Positions 1-8,991 of a stretch of 40,371 bases of DNA are shown one piece after another. Position numbers and translations under genes: made by a program. The notes below the pieces were generated by a model. The model made no database searches. It saw only the letters and a list, made by a program, of their open reading frames with translations, and had not been told where the DNA came from. The stretch's first letter is position 1, and each line of letters starts with the position of its first letter. Source of the stretch: Hyphomicrobiaceae bacterium (lineage in GTDB: Bacteria; Pseudomonadota; Alphaproteobacteria; Rhizobiales; Hyphomicrobiaceae); the NCBI GenBank assembly GCA_024281145.1, contig JAMXLN010000071.1, positions 1 through 40,371 on the forward strand, written 5' to 3'.

Positions 1-1002
1 GCCGCGGAGGACCGGCGCCGTGCCGAGGCCAAGGCGGCGGAGGACGCTCGCAAGGCCGAGGTGGCACGCAAGGCGGCCGAAGCCAAGAAGGCTCAGGAGG
101 CGCGCGCCGCATCCGAGGCGGCCAAGAAGGCTGAAGAGGCTCATCGCCGTGCCGAGGCCAAGGCGGCGGAGGAGGCCCGCAAGGCCGAGGTGGCACGCAC
201 GGCGGCCGAAGCCAAGAAGGCTCAGGAGGCGCGCGCGGCATCTGAGGCGGCCAAGAGGGCCGAAGAGGCTCGGCGCCGAGCCGAGGCCAAGGCGGCGGAG
301 GACGCCCGCAAGGCCGAGGCGGCACGCCAGGCGGCCGAGGCTAAGAAGGCCGAGGAGGAGCGCCAATCGGCTGACGCTCGCAAAGCCGCGGAAGCCAGGG
401 CGGCCAAGAGGACGGCGCAAGTCGAGGCGGAGAAGACGGCCCAGGAGGCCCGCATGGCAGAACGCGCCAAACGGGCAGCCGAGGCCAAGAAGGCCGCCGA
501 GGATGCGCGCCAGCGTGGCGCAGAAGCCAAGCGGCTCGCCGACCAGAAGGCGAAGGATGCTGCCGAACGCCGATCGGCTGACAAGGAGATGGCAAAGATG
601 GCCACCGTTCAACCGCGGGGCCAAATTGCGCAAGGGCCGTCGTCGGAACACTCCCAGAGCGAGGCCGGCAAAGCTGGGAAGACCGAACCCAGAAACGAGG
701 CCAGCACGCCGAAAACGGTGGAAGTGGCCAAGACGCCACCCGCTGGCCGTCAAGGCGAGCCCGGGCACGTGCACGGCACAGCCCGATCACGCAGCTGCGA
801 GACGGCAGGTACGGCCGTCGAGCTGCCGGGTTGGTATGTGGTCAAGAAGGGCGACACCCTCTGGAGCATCGCGGAACGGCATTATGGCGCCGGCCGACGC
901 TACAACCGCATCTACGCGGCCAATCGACGTCGCATCCGCAGCGCGCATTGGATCGAGCCGTGCCAACGGGTCTATCTGCCACGCCCTCGGCGGCGCATCT
1001 AA
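1..1002 (+). CDS. LysM-domain protein with long Ala/Lys/Glu-rich coiled-coil repeat region (5' truncated)
   Basis: The frame is open from base 1, so the true start lies outside the window and the ORF-track start at 61 is only an internal methionine. About the first 200 visible residues are almost entirely A, E, K and R in a TolA-like pattern, built from 43-residue tandem repeats, and are expected to form a long helical rod. A less charged linker follows. The C-terminus holds one LysM domain (GWYVVKKGDTLWSIAERHYG) ending in a basic tail. LysM domains bind glycan strands with N-acetylglucosamine, so the protein probably contacts peptidoglycan in the periplasm; the missing N-terminus would show whether it is exported or membrane anchored. 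The whole repeat region is also open in frame 2 as an Arg/Pro-rich translation, which is a by-product of the repeat and GC bias. Confidence 0.85.
   Translation, partial: AAEDRRRAEAKAAEDARKAEVARKAAEAKKAQEARAASEAAKKAEEAHRRAEAKAAEEARKAEVARTAAEAKKAQEARAASEAAKRAEEARRRAEAKAAEDARKAEAARQAAEAKKAEEERQSADARKAAEARAAKRTAQVEAEKTAQEARMAERAKRAAEAKKAAEDARQRGAEAKRLADQKAKDAAERRSADKEMAKMATVQPRGQIAQGPSSEHSQSEAGKAGKTEPRNEASTPKTVEVAKTPPAGRQGEPGHVHGTARSRSCETAGTAVELPGWYVVKKGDTLWSIAERHYGAGRRYNRIYAANRRRIRSAHWIEPCQRVYLPRPRRRI
22..353 (+). repeat. 129-bp in-frame tandem repeat, about 2.6 copies
   Basis: The string gccgaggcc recurs at 22, 151 and 280, exactly 129 bp apart, and the flanking bases match closely. Copies 1 and 2 are nearly identical over the full 43 codons, and copy 3 decays after about 70 bases. 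The repeat runs up to the window edge, so more copies may lie upstream. Being a multiple of three, copy-number change would alter rod length without a frameshift. Confidence 0.85.
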
Positions 1003-1092
1003 CCCACTGCCGGCCCACCCGAAGCAAACCTGCGGGCGGGCTTGTCCAGGAGCGCATCGACAACCACGGCCGCCAAGGCTAAAGGCACCCCC

Positions 1093-3093
1093 ATGCAACG
1101 TATCCATGGCGTGCCCGCCCAAAACCTCCTTGCGCGCACTGCCCAACGCCTTTCCCCCAAGGCGTCACAATTGCGCGTCGCACGCGGACTAGCGCCCTAC
1201 GTTTGGCCCTCTGACCGACCCGACTTGCAAGCCACCGTTGCCGTTTCCCTGGGGCTAATGCTGCTGGCCAAACTCGTAACCGTTGCAATGCCGTTCACGT
1301 TCAAGTGGGCCACGGACGCGCTGGTGGCGGCGGCTGGTGGGGCTGTTCCCGCCGACCAATCCGTCAAGTGGCTCGTCGGCGCACCCGTGCTGGCGACGCT
1401 CCTCTACGGCCTCTCCCGCGTCGCCATGAGCCTGCTCGTACAGGCGCGCGAAGGCATGTTCGCAAAGGTTGCCCTGCACGCCGTGCGCAAGCTGGCGCTC
1501 ACCACCTTCGAGCATATGCACCGCCTCTCACTGCGCTTTCACTTGGAACGCAAGACCGGCGGGCTCACGCGCGTGTTGGAGCGCGGTCGCGCGGGCATCG
1601 AGAACATCACGCGCATGACGCTGATGACATTTGTGCCGACCATCGTGGAGTTCGCGCTGGTGTTAGCCGTGCTGATGTTTGAGTTCGACTGGCGCTACGC
1701 CCTGGCCGTGGTGGTGATGATTTCGCTTTACCTGTGGTTCACGGTGCGCGCGACGGACTGGCGGATCAAGATCCGCCGCACCATGAACGAAAGCGACAGC
1801 GAAGCCAACACCAAGGCCATCGACAGCCTCCTCAACTACGAAACGGTAAAATACTTCGGCGCCGAGGAGCGGGAAGCCAAGCGCTACGATCGAACAATGG
1901 CTGTCTATCAGGAAGCCAGCGTCAAGAGTTACACCTCCCTCGCACTGCTCAACGCGGGACAGGCCGCCATCTTCACGCTGGCACTCACCGTCTGCATGGT
2001 GATGGCCGGACTGGACATTGCTGCCGGGAGCAAGACCGTCGGTCATTTCGTAATGGTCAACGCGCTGATGCTGCAGCTCTTCATCCCCCTTAATTTCATG
2101 GGCATGGTTTACCGCGAGATCAAGCAGTCGCTCACCGACATCGAGCGCATGATGGACGTACTGGCCGAGAGCCCGGAGGTCGCAGACCGCCCGGACGCGG
2201 TGCCACTCGTAGTGTCCGCAGGCAAGATCCGTTTCGAGAACGTAAAATTCTGCTATGAGCCCGAGCGGCTGATCCTCGATGGCCTGTCACTCGAGGTACC
2301 GGCGGGCAAGATGGTGGCGATCGTCGGTCCTTCCGGGGCCGGCAAGTCGACCGTCTCGCGTATCCTCCTGCGCTTTTACGATGTAGCCGGGGGGCGCGTC
2401 ACGATCGATGGACAGGACATCCGTCAGGTCACACAGCTGTCGTTGCGGGCGGCCTTGGGCGTGGTGCCGCAGGATACCGTGCTGTTCAATGACACCATTC
2501 TCTACAACATTCGCTACGGTCGCCCGGATGCGGCCGACGAGGAGGTACACGAGGCCGCGCGCCTGGCACAGATCGACAGCTTCATCCGCGCGCTGCCCCA
2601 GGGCTACAGTACGATGGTGGGCGAGCGCGGGCTCAAGCTGTCGGGCGGCGAGAAGCAGCGTGTCGCGATCGCACGGACGATCCTCAAGGGGCCGCCAATC
2701 CTTCTCCTTGATGAGGCAACCAGTGCCCTCGACAGCCACACCGAAAAAGAAATCCAGGACGCACTTGATCGGATCGCGCGCACGCGCACGACGCTTGTCA
2801 TCGCTCACCGGCTTTCAACAATCGTCGGCGCCGACAATATTCTAGTGCTGGACGCAGGCCGGCTGGTAGAGCAAGGCACGCATACGGAGCTGCTCGCAAA
2901 AGGCGGGCTTTACGCTAGCCTCTGGAACCGCCAGCGACAGGCTGAGAAGGCGCGCGAGGTGCTGGCCGAGGCGTTGGCCGGGGAAGACCAGCGCATTATG
3001 GACGGACGGATCGCCTCTGCGAGCGGCGATCTCGGGCCCAACCCTACCCTGGCAGCCCCTGCCCCGGCCGAGGGATTGCCATCGGCAACCTGA
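1093..3093 (+). CDS. atm1: Atm1-type ABC exporter, fused permease and ATPase
   Basis: This is a half-transporter of the ABCB7/Atm1 group, which in bacteria and mitochondria exports glutathione-linked compounds, metal-thiol complexes or sulfur intermediates from the cytoplasm. The N-terminal half carries about six hydrophobic segments and the family-typical NYETVKYFGAEEREAKRYD stretch. The C-terminal ATPase shows Walker A (GPSGAGKST, near residue 412), the signature LSGGEKQRVAIAR (near 516) and Walker B ILLLDEATSALD (near 537). I chose the ATG at 1093, giving 666 residues, over the TTG at 1042, which has no ribosome-binding site and would add 17 low-complexity residues. The ATG is only weakly supported by AAAGG upstream. 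The C-terminal tail after about residue 620 is Ala-rich. The substrate cannot be read from the sequence. Confidence 0.88.
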   Translation: MQRIHGVPAQNLLARTAQRLSPKASQLRVARGLAPYVWPSDRPDLQATVAVSLGLMLLAKLVTVAMPFTFKWATDALVAAAGGAVPADQSVKWLVGAPVLATLLYGLSRVAMSLLVQAREGMFAKVALHAVRKLALTTFEHMHRLSLRFHLERKTGGLTRVLERGRAGIENITRMTLMTFVPTIVEFALVLAVLMFEFDWRYALAVVVMISLYLWFTVRATDWRIKIRRTMNESDSEANTKAIDSLLNYETVKYFGAEEREAKRYDRTMAVYQEASVKSYTSLALLNAGQAAIFTLALTVCMVMAGLDIAAGSKTVGHFVMVNALMLQLFIPLNFMGMVYREIKQSLTDIERMMDVLAESPEVADRPDAVPLVVSAGKIRFENVKFCYEPERLILDGLSLEVPAGKMVAIVGPSGAGKSTVSRILLRFYDVAGGRVTIDGQDIRQVTQLSLRAALGVVPQDTVLFNDTILYNIRYGRPDAADEEVHEAARLAQIDSFIRALPQGYSTMVGERGLKLSGGEKQRVAIARTILKGPPILLLDEATSALDSHTEKEIQDALDRIARTRTTLVIAHRLSTIVGADNILVLDAGRLVEQGTHTELLAKGGLYASLWNRQRQAEKAREVLAEALAGEDQRIMDGRIASASGDLGPNPTLAAPAPAEGLPSAT

Positions 3094-3157
3094 GATCCAA
3101 TTGCCAGGCGGGGCAAGCGCGAGCATTCTGGGGCGCCACTCGGTCTAACCGCACGTG

Positions 3158-3185
3158 AGGGGGCATCTTTCTCATGCCGCCCCCT
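3158..3185 (+). terminator. possible hairpin terminator after the ABC exporter
   Basis: The sequence agggggcat, a short loop, then atgccgccccct pairs as a GC-rich stem with one bulged base, 65 bases after the exporter stop codon. No T-run follows, so it is a weak candidate for intrinsic termination. Confidence 0.3.
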
Positions 3186-3256
3186 GCGGGGACAGTGGTG
3201 CAGTTGGGCGGTCAATGGAGCGCCGTGAGGGCGGCGGGCGGTAGCGTGCGACGACG

Positions 3257-3979
3257 ATGACGCGGCAGCAGATCTTGGAGCAGCTCGACCGGTTTGCGGG
3301 GCATGCGGCCAATTTTGCCCGACGCGGATGGCACTTCCTCGTGCCTCTGCTCGTTGCCGGCTGGAGTGTTATCCGGCCGGTGCTGCGCGGTGCGATCGAG
3401 GTTCTCGTTGCCCTTATCATCGTCTTCGAGGAATGGGGCTGGCGACCGCTGGCGGACCTGCTCGGCCGGCTGGCACGGTGGCGTCCTTGGGCCATCGTCG
3501 AGGCCGCCATCATCCGGCTGCCGCCCTACGCAGCCTTTGTCATCTTTATCCTGCCGACGGCGCTCCTCCTGCCGCTCAAATTTTTAGCCCTTTTCCTCAT
3601 CGCCCGGGGGCAGATTTTCCTGGCGACCCTGCTGTTCATTGCCGCCAAGGTGGTGGCCACGGCGCTCATCGCCCGGCTCTACATATTGACGGAGCCGGCG
3701 CTCATGCAGATCGGCTGGTTCGCCTGGGGCCATGACACCTTCATGCCCTGGAAAGAGGCGCTAACGGCCCGCGTGCGCTCCTCCTGGGTGTGGCGCGAGG
3801 GCCGCCTCTTCAAGCAGCGCGCCAAACGCGCCATCGCTGTGCAGGCGCACCGGTGGCAGCCCGCGATCCAGGTCTTAAAACCCACGCTGGCAGCCAGCCT
3901 GGCAGGCCTGCGCGCCCACGCTAGGCAGTTCGGTGCCCTGGTCAAGGAGCGCTGGACAACGCTGCGGTCAAACCTTTAG
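3257..3979 (+). CDS. hypothetical membrane protein, 240 aa
   Basis: I do not recognise the family. Four hydrophobic stretches are visible, at about residues 26-43, 46-60, 90-117 and 119-145, with aromatic-rich loops between them (EEWGWRPL, WFAWGHDTFMPWKEAL). A basic, soluble C-terminal tail of roughly 75 residues follows. The pattern fits an inner-membrane protein whose tail faces the cytoplasm under the positive-inside rule. The N-terminal 20 residues look helical and amphipathic. Codon use matches the neighbours, and the ORF is much longer than overlapping frames, so it is very likely expressed. No strong ribosome-binding site precedes the ATG. It lies 163 bp after the exporter and faces the DUF1015 gene convergently. 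Confidence 0.75.
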   Translation: MTRQQILEQLDRFAGHAANFARRGWHFLVPLLVAGWSVIRPVLRGAIEVLVALIIVFEEWGWRPLADLLGRLARWRPWAIVEAAIIRLPPYAAFVIFILPTALLLPLKFLALFLIARGQIFLATLLFIAAKVVATALIARLYILTEPALMQIGWFAWGHDTFMPWKEALTARVRSSWVWREGRLFKQRAKRAIAVQAHRWQPAIQVLKPTLAASLAGLRAHARQFGALVKERWTTLRSNL

Positions 3980-4059
3980 CCGCCGGCGATCGTCCTTCTC
4001 AGGGCGCGTTGGCTGGCCACGCCTTGCGATGGCCGGGTGAAGAGCAAATCCACGAGCCC

Positions 4060-4075
4060 CGTCGCCGTGGCGACG
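4060..4075. other. inverted repeat in the convergent spacer 3980-4184
   Basis: CGTCGCC-GT-GGCGACG is a perfect 7-bp inverted repeat around two bases, lying between two genes that point at each other. It could act as a bidirectional terminator, but it lacks T-runs. I see no gene in the rest of this 205-bp spacer. Confidence 0.3.
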
Positions 4076-4184
4076 ACCCCGACACACCCCGCTGCCTCGA
4101 GTTGCCCGAGTGGGGGAGACGCACACACGGCCTTGCATTGCGAGGCGCATGAGGTGAATTGGGCGGCGTTCCCGGACGCGCGTA

Positions 4185-5405
4185 TCAATCCAGCATGTGG
4201 CTCACCCTGCCATCGGCGAGCTTGGGCTCAAACCAGGTCGACTTGGGCGGCATGATGTCGCCAGCGTCGGACACGGCAATGAGGTCGTCCATGGCCGTTG
4301 GGCAGAGGGCGAAGGCGACCGCCACCTCCCCGGAGTTGACGCGCCGCTCGAGCTCGCCCAATCCGCGGCCGCCGCCAACGAAGTCGATGCGCTTGTCGGT
4401 GCGCGGATCGCTGACGCCAAGGATTGGCTCGATCAAATTTTTGGTGAGCAGTGTGATCGGCAGCCGCCCGATTGGATCGGCAGCGCGGCTGAGGTCGGGC
4501 AGCAGCTTGAGTTGATACCAGCGCCCCGCAAGGAACATCCCAACTTCTGCGGCAGCGGCGGGCCGCACGGCGGACGGCGAAGGCATCACCGAGTAGCGGC
4601 TGGCGATCTCTGCGAGCAGCCGCTCGGGCGTTCGGCCATTGAGATCACGGATGACGCGGTTGTAATCGAGTATTGTCATTTCGTGGTGAGGAAAAATTAC
4701 ACTCAAAAAATAACTGTGCGATCCCCCGTGACCACGCGCGACCGCCACGCGCTGGGCCGCTGCCGAGCGGTGGTGACCGTCGGCAATGTAGAGGGCGGGC
4801 AACGCGTCGAACTTTGCCGTCAAATCGTCGATGACGGCCGCATCGTTGAGCACCCACAGTTCGTGGGTCACGTCGTCGTCGGCGGTAACCGCAACGTCCG
4901 GGTCGCGCTCAGTGGCGCGCTTCAGAGCGCGATCGATCTCCGGAGCGTGTGGGTAGGCCATCATCACCGGGCCGGTCTGAGCGTTGAGAGCCTCGATCTG
5001 CTTGACGCGATCGGTCTCCTTCACCGGCGTGGTAAGTTCGTGTTTCTTGATGCGATCCGAGGCATAGGCGGCGAGCGAGGCGACGCAGGCGATGCCGGTT
5101 TGACGCCCGCTCGTTGAAGCAGCGCGGTAGGCATAGAAGTAGGGGTTGGCGTCGCGCATCAGGATGCCCTCCCGACGCATGCGCCCCAGGTTTTCAGCCG
5201 CGGTGGCGTAGACGACTTGCGCGTAGGGATCGGTGCCATCGGGCAAGTCGATCTCGGCCTTGGAGATGTGCAGGAAGCTCCAGGGCTTGCCCTTGACCCG
5301 CTCGCGCGCTTCTGCGCTCGAGAGCACATCATAGGGGGGAGCGATCACGTCCCGGGCACGGGTCGGCACGGGACGAAGCGCACGAAATGGGCGGATGAGC
5401 GTCAT
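4185..5405 (-). CDS. DUF1015 family protein
   Basis: The protein matches the widespread DUF1015 family (COG4198), whose biochemical function is not established. Recognisable parts are the N-terminal IRPFRALRP and VIAPPYDVLS motifs, the KPWSFLHISKAEIDLPDG stretch, and the central YIADGHHRSAAAQRVA motif, which is the most conserved part of the family. The ORF could begin 22 codons earlier, but the ATG at 5405 starts the conserved domain and has GGGAGC at good spacing, giving 406 residues, normal for the family. It lies 84 bp downstream of ppa on the same strand, with an inverted repeat between them, so co-transcription is possible but may be attenuated. Confidence 0.88.
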   Translation of the reverse strand: MTLIRPFRALRPVPTRARDVIAPPYDVLSSAEARERVKGKPWSFLHISKAEIDLPDGTDPYAQVVYATAAENLGRMRREGILMRDANPYFYAYRAASTSGRQTGIACVASLAAYASDRIKKHELTTPVKETDRVKQIEALNAQTGPVMMAYPHAPEIDRALKRATERDPDVAVTADDDVTHELWVLNDAAVIDDLTAKFDALPALYIADGHHRSAAAQRVAVARGHGGSHSYFLSVIFPHHEMTILDYNRVIRDLNGRTPERLLAEIASRYSVMPSPSAVRPAAAAEVGMFLAGRWYQLKLLPDLSRAADPIGRLPITLLTKNLIEPILGVSDPRTDKRIDFVGGGRGLGELERRVNSGEVAVAFALCPTAMDDLIAVSDAGDIMPPKSTWFEPKLADGRVSHMLD

Positions 5406-5422
5406 GTTGAGCTCCCGGTCTT

Positions 5423-5450
5423 GTTGTGCCGCCCCCTTTAGTGGCACAAC
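5423..5450 (-). other. inverted repeat between ppa and the DUF1015 gene
   Basis: GTTGTGCC and GGCACAAC form a perfect 8-bp stem around a 12-base loop, ending 17 bases before the DUF1015 start codon and just upstream of its ribosome-binding site. On the minus strand no T-run follows. It could be a ppa terminator hairpin, an mRNA element that controls the downstream gene, or an operator. Confidence 0.45.
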
Positions 5451-5489
5451 GGGCCGCTTGCAACGTCCCAACCACAGGGCCCCCGGCAG

Positions 5490-6026
5490 TTAGCCACTAT
5501 GCTGCGCGGCGCGGGCAATCGCCTCGCGGAGCAATTGCCTGGCCTCCTCCGCGTCTCCCCAACCGCCCGTCTTGACCCACTTGCCGGGCTCCAGATCCTT
5601 GTAGTGCGCGAAGAAGTGCTGCACCTGTTCCAGCGTGATGCGCGGCAGGTCGGTGTAGTTGGCGACGTGCTCGTAGCGTTTGGTGAGCTTTGGGGTCGGG
5701 ACGGCGAGGATCTTCTCGTCGCGACCGGCGTCATCCACCATCTTGAGCACCCCGATGGGCCGGACGTTGATGACGGCGCCGGGCACGATCGGGCGCGTGT
5801 TGGCCACGAGCACATCGATCGGGTCGCCGTCTTCCGACAGGGTGTGGGGCACGAAACCATAGTTGCCGGGATAGCGCATGGGCGTGTGCAGGAAGCGATC
5901 CACGACGAGAGTGCCAGCGGCCTTGTCGAGTTCGTATTTGATGGGCTCGCCGCCGATCGGCACTTCCACGATGACGTTCACGTCCTGCGGTGGATCGGCG
6001 CCCACAGCGATAGCATCGATGCGCAT
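5490..6026 (-). CDS. ppa: inorganic pyrophosphatase
   Basis: This is a family I soluble pyrophosphatase, which hydrolyses PPi to two phosphates in the cytoplasm and pulls biosynthetic reactions forward. The active-site signature DGDPIDVLV, with its metal-binding aspartates, is intact, as are the N-terminal [16 protein letters not shown], the [12 protein letters not shown] stretch, and the C-terminal [16 protein letters not shown]. The track ORF is longer, but the ATG at 6026 is preceded by AAAGGAT at normal spacing and gives 178 residues, the usual length. It is divergent from miaA, with 77 bp shared between the two starts, so that spacer must hold both promoters. Confidence 0.97.
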   Translation of the reverse strand: MRIDAIAVGADPPQDVNVIVEVPIGGEPIKYELDKAAGTLVVDRFLHTPMRYPGNYGFVPHTLSEDGDPIDVLVANTRPIVPGAVINVRPIGVLKMVDDAGRDEKILAVPTPKLTKRYEHVANYTDLPRITLEQVQHFFAHYKDLEPGKWVKTGGWGDAEEARQLLREAIARAAQHSG

Positions 6027-6103
6027 GGCGTATCCTTTGTGAAAAGCGTCTTGCAGAGCCACATCAGTTGAATTGCTGCTGCCCCAAGGCATAACTGATA
6101 CCG

Positions 6104-7039
6104 ATGACGTGTCCTCGGGATGAGAGAGCTATTGTTATCGCGGGGCCCACGGCCAGCGGCAAGTCTAGGCTTGCCCTGGCGTTGGCCGAGCGGTGCGCCG
6201 GCGTGGTGATTAACGCCGACAGCATGCAGGTTTATCGTGAGCTGAGCATCCTGACAGCGCGACCGACGGCCCAGGAGGAGGCGCGGGCGCCACATGCCCT
6301 ATATGGCTTTGTCAGCGGAGCGGAGGGGTATTCGGCCGGACGCTATGCGGCCGATGCGGCACGCGCCATTGCCGAGGCCCGCTCGGGCGGACGCGTGCCC
6401 ATTGTTGTCGGCGGGACGGGGCTCTACTTCAAGGCACTGCTCGACGGGCTCTCGCCCGTCCCGCCAATCCTACCCGACATACGGGCGCATTGGCGCGGGC
6501 AGGCTCTCAAGCTGCCGGCAGCCGAGCTCTACGCCATCTTGGCGCGCCGCGACCCCGTCACGGCAGCGCGGTTGATGCCCACCGACCCGCAGCGCATCGT
6601 GCGCGCGCTCGAGGTTCTGGACAGCACCGGGTGGTCGCTCGCCGAGTGGCAGCGCACGCCGGGCGAGCCCGTGCTGGTCGAGCGCGAAACGGTTCGATTG
6701 CTGGTGCTGCCGGATCGGCGCACGCACGCAGCCGCCATCGACGCGCGCTTTGATGCCATGTTGGCCGCCGGTGCGCTCGAGGAAGTGCGCCGCCTGCTGG
6801 CGCTGGGCCTCTCCGATGAGCTGCCGATCATGCGCGCCCTCGGGGTGGCCCCCCTGGCAGCCGCAATCGCTGGCAAGCTCGCACTGGGCGAAGCCGTGGC
6901 GCGTGCCAAGGCGGAGACGCGGCAATTCTCAAAGCGCCAGGGCACTTGGTATCGGCGCAATATGATTACGTGGCGACCGATTTTTGCGCAACAAATGAAA
7001 AATTCAGAAGCCATAGACTTATCGTTTATTGGCGCTTAG
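6104..7039 (+). CDS. miaA: tRNA dimethylallyltransferase
   Basis: MiaA transfers a dimethylallyl group from DMAPP to N6 of A37 in tRNAs that read UNN codons. The P-loop GPTASGKS is at residues 14-21, followed by the DSMQVYRE motif at 39-46 and [14 protein letters not shown] near 103, all typical of the family. The C-terminal region ends with the conserved [13 protein letters not shown] stretch, which contacts tRNA. The length of 311 residues is normal. It begins divergently from ppa and is followed 72 bp later by ilvB, so it may be the first gene of the transcript that runs into the branched-chain amino-acid genes. The last 25 residues are unusually AT-rich in coding for this region. Confidence 0.96.
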   Translation: MTCPRDERAIVIAGPTASGKSRLALALAERCAGVVINADSMQVYRELSILTARPTAQEEARAPHALYGFVSGAEGYSAGRYAADAARAIAEARSGGRVPIVVGGTGLYFKALLDGLSPVPPILPDIRAHWRGQALKLPAAELYAILARRDPVTAARLMPTDPQRIVRALEVLDSTGWSLAEWQRTPGEPVLVERETVRLLVLPDRRTHAAAIDARFDAMLAAGALEEVRRLLALGLSDELPIMRALGVAPLAAAIAGKLALGEAVARAKAETRQFSKRQGTWYRRNMITWRPIFAQQMKNSEAIDLSFIGA

Positions 7040-7111
7040 GCATTGACCCTGCACCATCGCGCCGATAGGGTCCCGCAGCCCAGTGGCGGGCGCAAGGGAG
7101 TGCATTTAGCC

Positions 7112-8884
7112 ATGGCACTGAACATGACGGGCGCCGAGATGGTCATCCGCGCCCTGGCCGATCAGGGGGTTGAGCACATCTTCGGCTATCCCGGCGGCGC
7201 CGTGCTGCCGATTTACGACGAGCTCTTCCAGCAGGAAAAGGTCAAGCACGTGCTTGTGCGTCAAGAGGGTGGCGCCGTGCATGCTGCAGAAGGTTACGCC
7301 CGCTCGACCGGCAAGGTCGGCGTGGTGCTCGTGACCTCTGGCCCCGGTGCCACCAACGCGGTCACCGGCCTCACCGATGCGCTGATGGATTCCATTCCGG
7401 TCGTGTGCATCACCGGACAAGTGCCAACGCACCTGATCGGCAACGATGCCTTCCAGGAGTGTGACACCGTGGGCATCACTCGCCCTTGCACAAAGCACAA
7501 CTGGCTGGTGAAGAATGTGGCGGATCTGGCGCGCGTCCTGCACGAAGCGTTTTACGTCGCCCGCACGGGCCGCCCGGGTCCAGTTGTCGTCGACATCCCG
7601 AAGGACGTGCAGTTTGCCACGGGCACCTACACCGGCCCCAAGGACGTCCGCCACAAAACCTACCAGCCGCGGGTCAAGGGTGATGCCAACGCCATCGCCC
7701 GCGCCGTGCAGCTTATGAGCCACGCGCGCAGGCCCGTGCTCTACACCGGCGGCGGTGTCGTCAACTCGGGCCGCAAGGCCAGTCAACTCCTGCGCGATCT
7801 GGTGCGGCTCACGGGCTTTCCCGTCACGTCCACGCTGATGGGCCTTGGTGCCTTTCCGGCATCGGGTAAGGAGTGGCTCGGCATGCTCGGCATGCATGGC
7901 ACTTACGAGGCCAACCTTGCTATGCACGACTGCGATGTCATGGTTTGCATTGGCGCGCGCTTCGACGACCGTATCACCGGGCGCACCGACCAGTTCTCAC
8001 CGCGGTCCAAGAAAATCCACATCGACATCGACCCCTCCTCGATCAACAAGAATGTCAAAGTGGACGTGCCGATTGTCGGTGACGTCGCCTACGTTTTGGA
8101 GGAGTTGATCCGCATCTGGAAAGCCAATGCGGCCACGGTCGACAAGACGGCGCTCAAATCCTGGTGGGGTCAGATCGACAAGTGGCGGGCTAAGAAATGC
8201 CTGAGCTACAAGAAGCTCGAAGACGTGATCATGCCCCAGTACGCCATCGAGCGTCTCTATGCGCTCACGCGCGATCGCGACGTCTACATCAGCACCGAGG
8301 TCGGGCAGCATCAGATGTGGGCAGCGCAGTTCTTCCGGTTCGAGGAGCCCAACCGTTGGGTGACCTCCGGGGGCTTGGGCACCATGGGCTACGGCTTGCC
8401 TGCCGCCATTGGTACACAAATAGCGCATCCGAAAGCGACGGTGATCGACATCGCCGGCGATGCCTCAATCCTCATGAACATCCAGGAGATGTCGACGGCG
8501 GTGCAGTTCCGTCTGCCGGTAAAGGCGTTCATCCTCAACAATCAGTACATGGGCATGGTGCGGCAATGGCAGCAGCTGTTGCACGGCAACCGCATCTCGC
8601 ACAGCTACACCGATTCGCTGCCCGACTTTGTCAAACTGGCCGAGGCCTACGGCGGCATCGGCATGATGTGCAACAAGCCCGCCGACCTCGATGATGCGAT
8701 CCTGGCCATGCTTAATGCCCCCCCTGACAAGCCGGTGCTTTTCGACTGTCGCGTTGCCGCCCTCGCCAACTGCTTCCCCATGATCCCCTCGGGCAAAGCC
8801 CACAATGAGATGCTGCTGGGCGAGGAGGTGAGCGAGGAGGAGATCAACAAGGCGATCGGAAAGGAAGGCAAGGTGCTGGTGTGA
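7112..8884 (+). CDS. ilvB: acetolactate synthase large (catalytic) subunit
   Basis: This thiamine-diphosphate enzyme condenses two pyruvates to acetolactate, or pyruvate with 2-oxobutyrate to acetohydroxybutyrate, as the first common step to valine, leucine and isoleucine. The N-terminal domain carries the catalytic glutamate in QEGGAVHAAEGYAR (about E60). The C-terminal domain has the ThDP/Mg motif from GDASILMN to NNQYMGMVRQWQ. ATG 7112 gives 590 residues and begins just before the conserved TGAEMVIRAL; the track start at 7043 is a TTG adding 23 unlikely residues. A GGGAG element lies about 12 bases upstream. I see no leader peptide or attenuator in the 72-bp gap after miaA. The regulatory subunit follows 107 bp later. 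Confidence 0.97.
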   Translation: MALNMTGAEMVIRALADQGVEHIFGYPGGAVLPIYDELFQQEKVKHVLVRQEGGAVHAAEGYARSTGKVGVVLVTSGPGATNAVTGLTDALMDSIPVVCITGQVPTHLIGNDAFQECDTVGITRPCTKHNWLVKNVADLARVLHEAFYVARTGRPGPVVVDIPKDVQFATGTYTGPKDVRHKTYQPRVKGDANAIARAVQLMSHARRPVLYTGGGVVNSGRKASQLLRDLVRLTGFPVTSTLMGLGAFPASGKEWLGMLGMHGTYEANLAMHDCDVMVCIGARFDDRITGRTDQFSPRSKKIHIDIDPSSINKNVKVDVPIVGDVAYVLEELIRIWKANAATVDKTALKSWWGQIDKWRAKKCLSYKKLEDVIMPQYAIERLYALTRDRDVYISTEVGQHQMWAAQFFRFEEPNRWVTSGGLGTMGYGLPAAIGTQIAHPKATVIDIAGDASILMNIQEMSTAVQFRLPVKAFILNNQYMGMVRQWQQLLHGNRISHSYTDSLPDFVKLAEAYGGIGMMCNKPADLDDAILAMLNAPPDKPVLFDCRVAALANCFPMIPSGKAHNEMLLGEEVSEEEINKAIGKEGKVLV

Positions 8885-8991
8885 TCCCGAGCAAGCAAGA
8901 CTGCAAACCCCAGCAGGTATCCAAGCGCCCGAGGGTGAGCGCTAGCCGGCGTGGCGAGCGCTCACCAGAGGCATCGTAAAGAGCAAACCGA

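Noticed and set aside
20-1192. 390-aa Arg/Pro-rich ORF in frame 2
   Set aside because: It is the shifted reading of the Ala/Lys/Glu repeat gene; the other frame ends in a clear LysM domain.
7040-7111. Attenuator or leader peptide before ilvB
   Set aside because: The gap is only 72 bp, and I see no run of Leu, Val or Ile codons with a following terminator.
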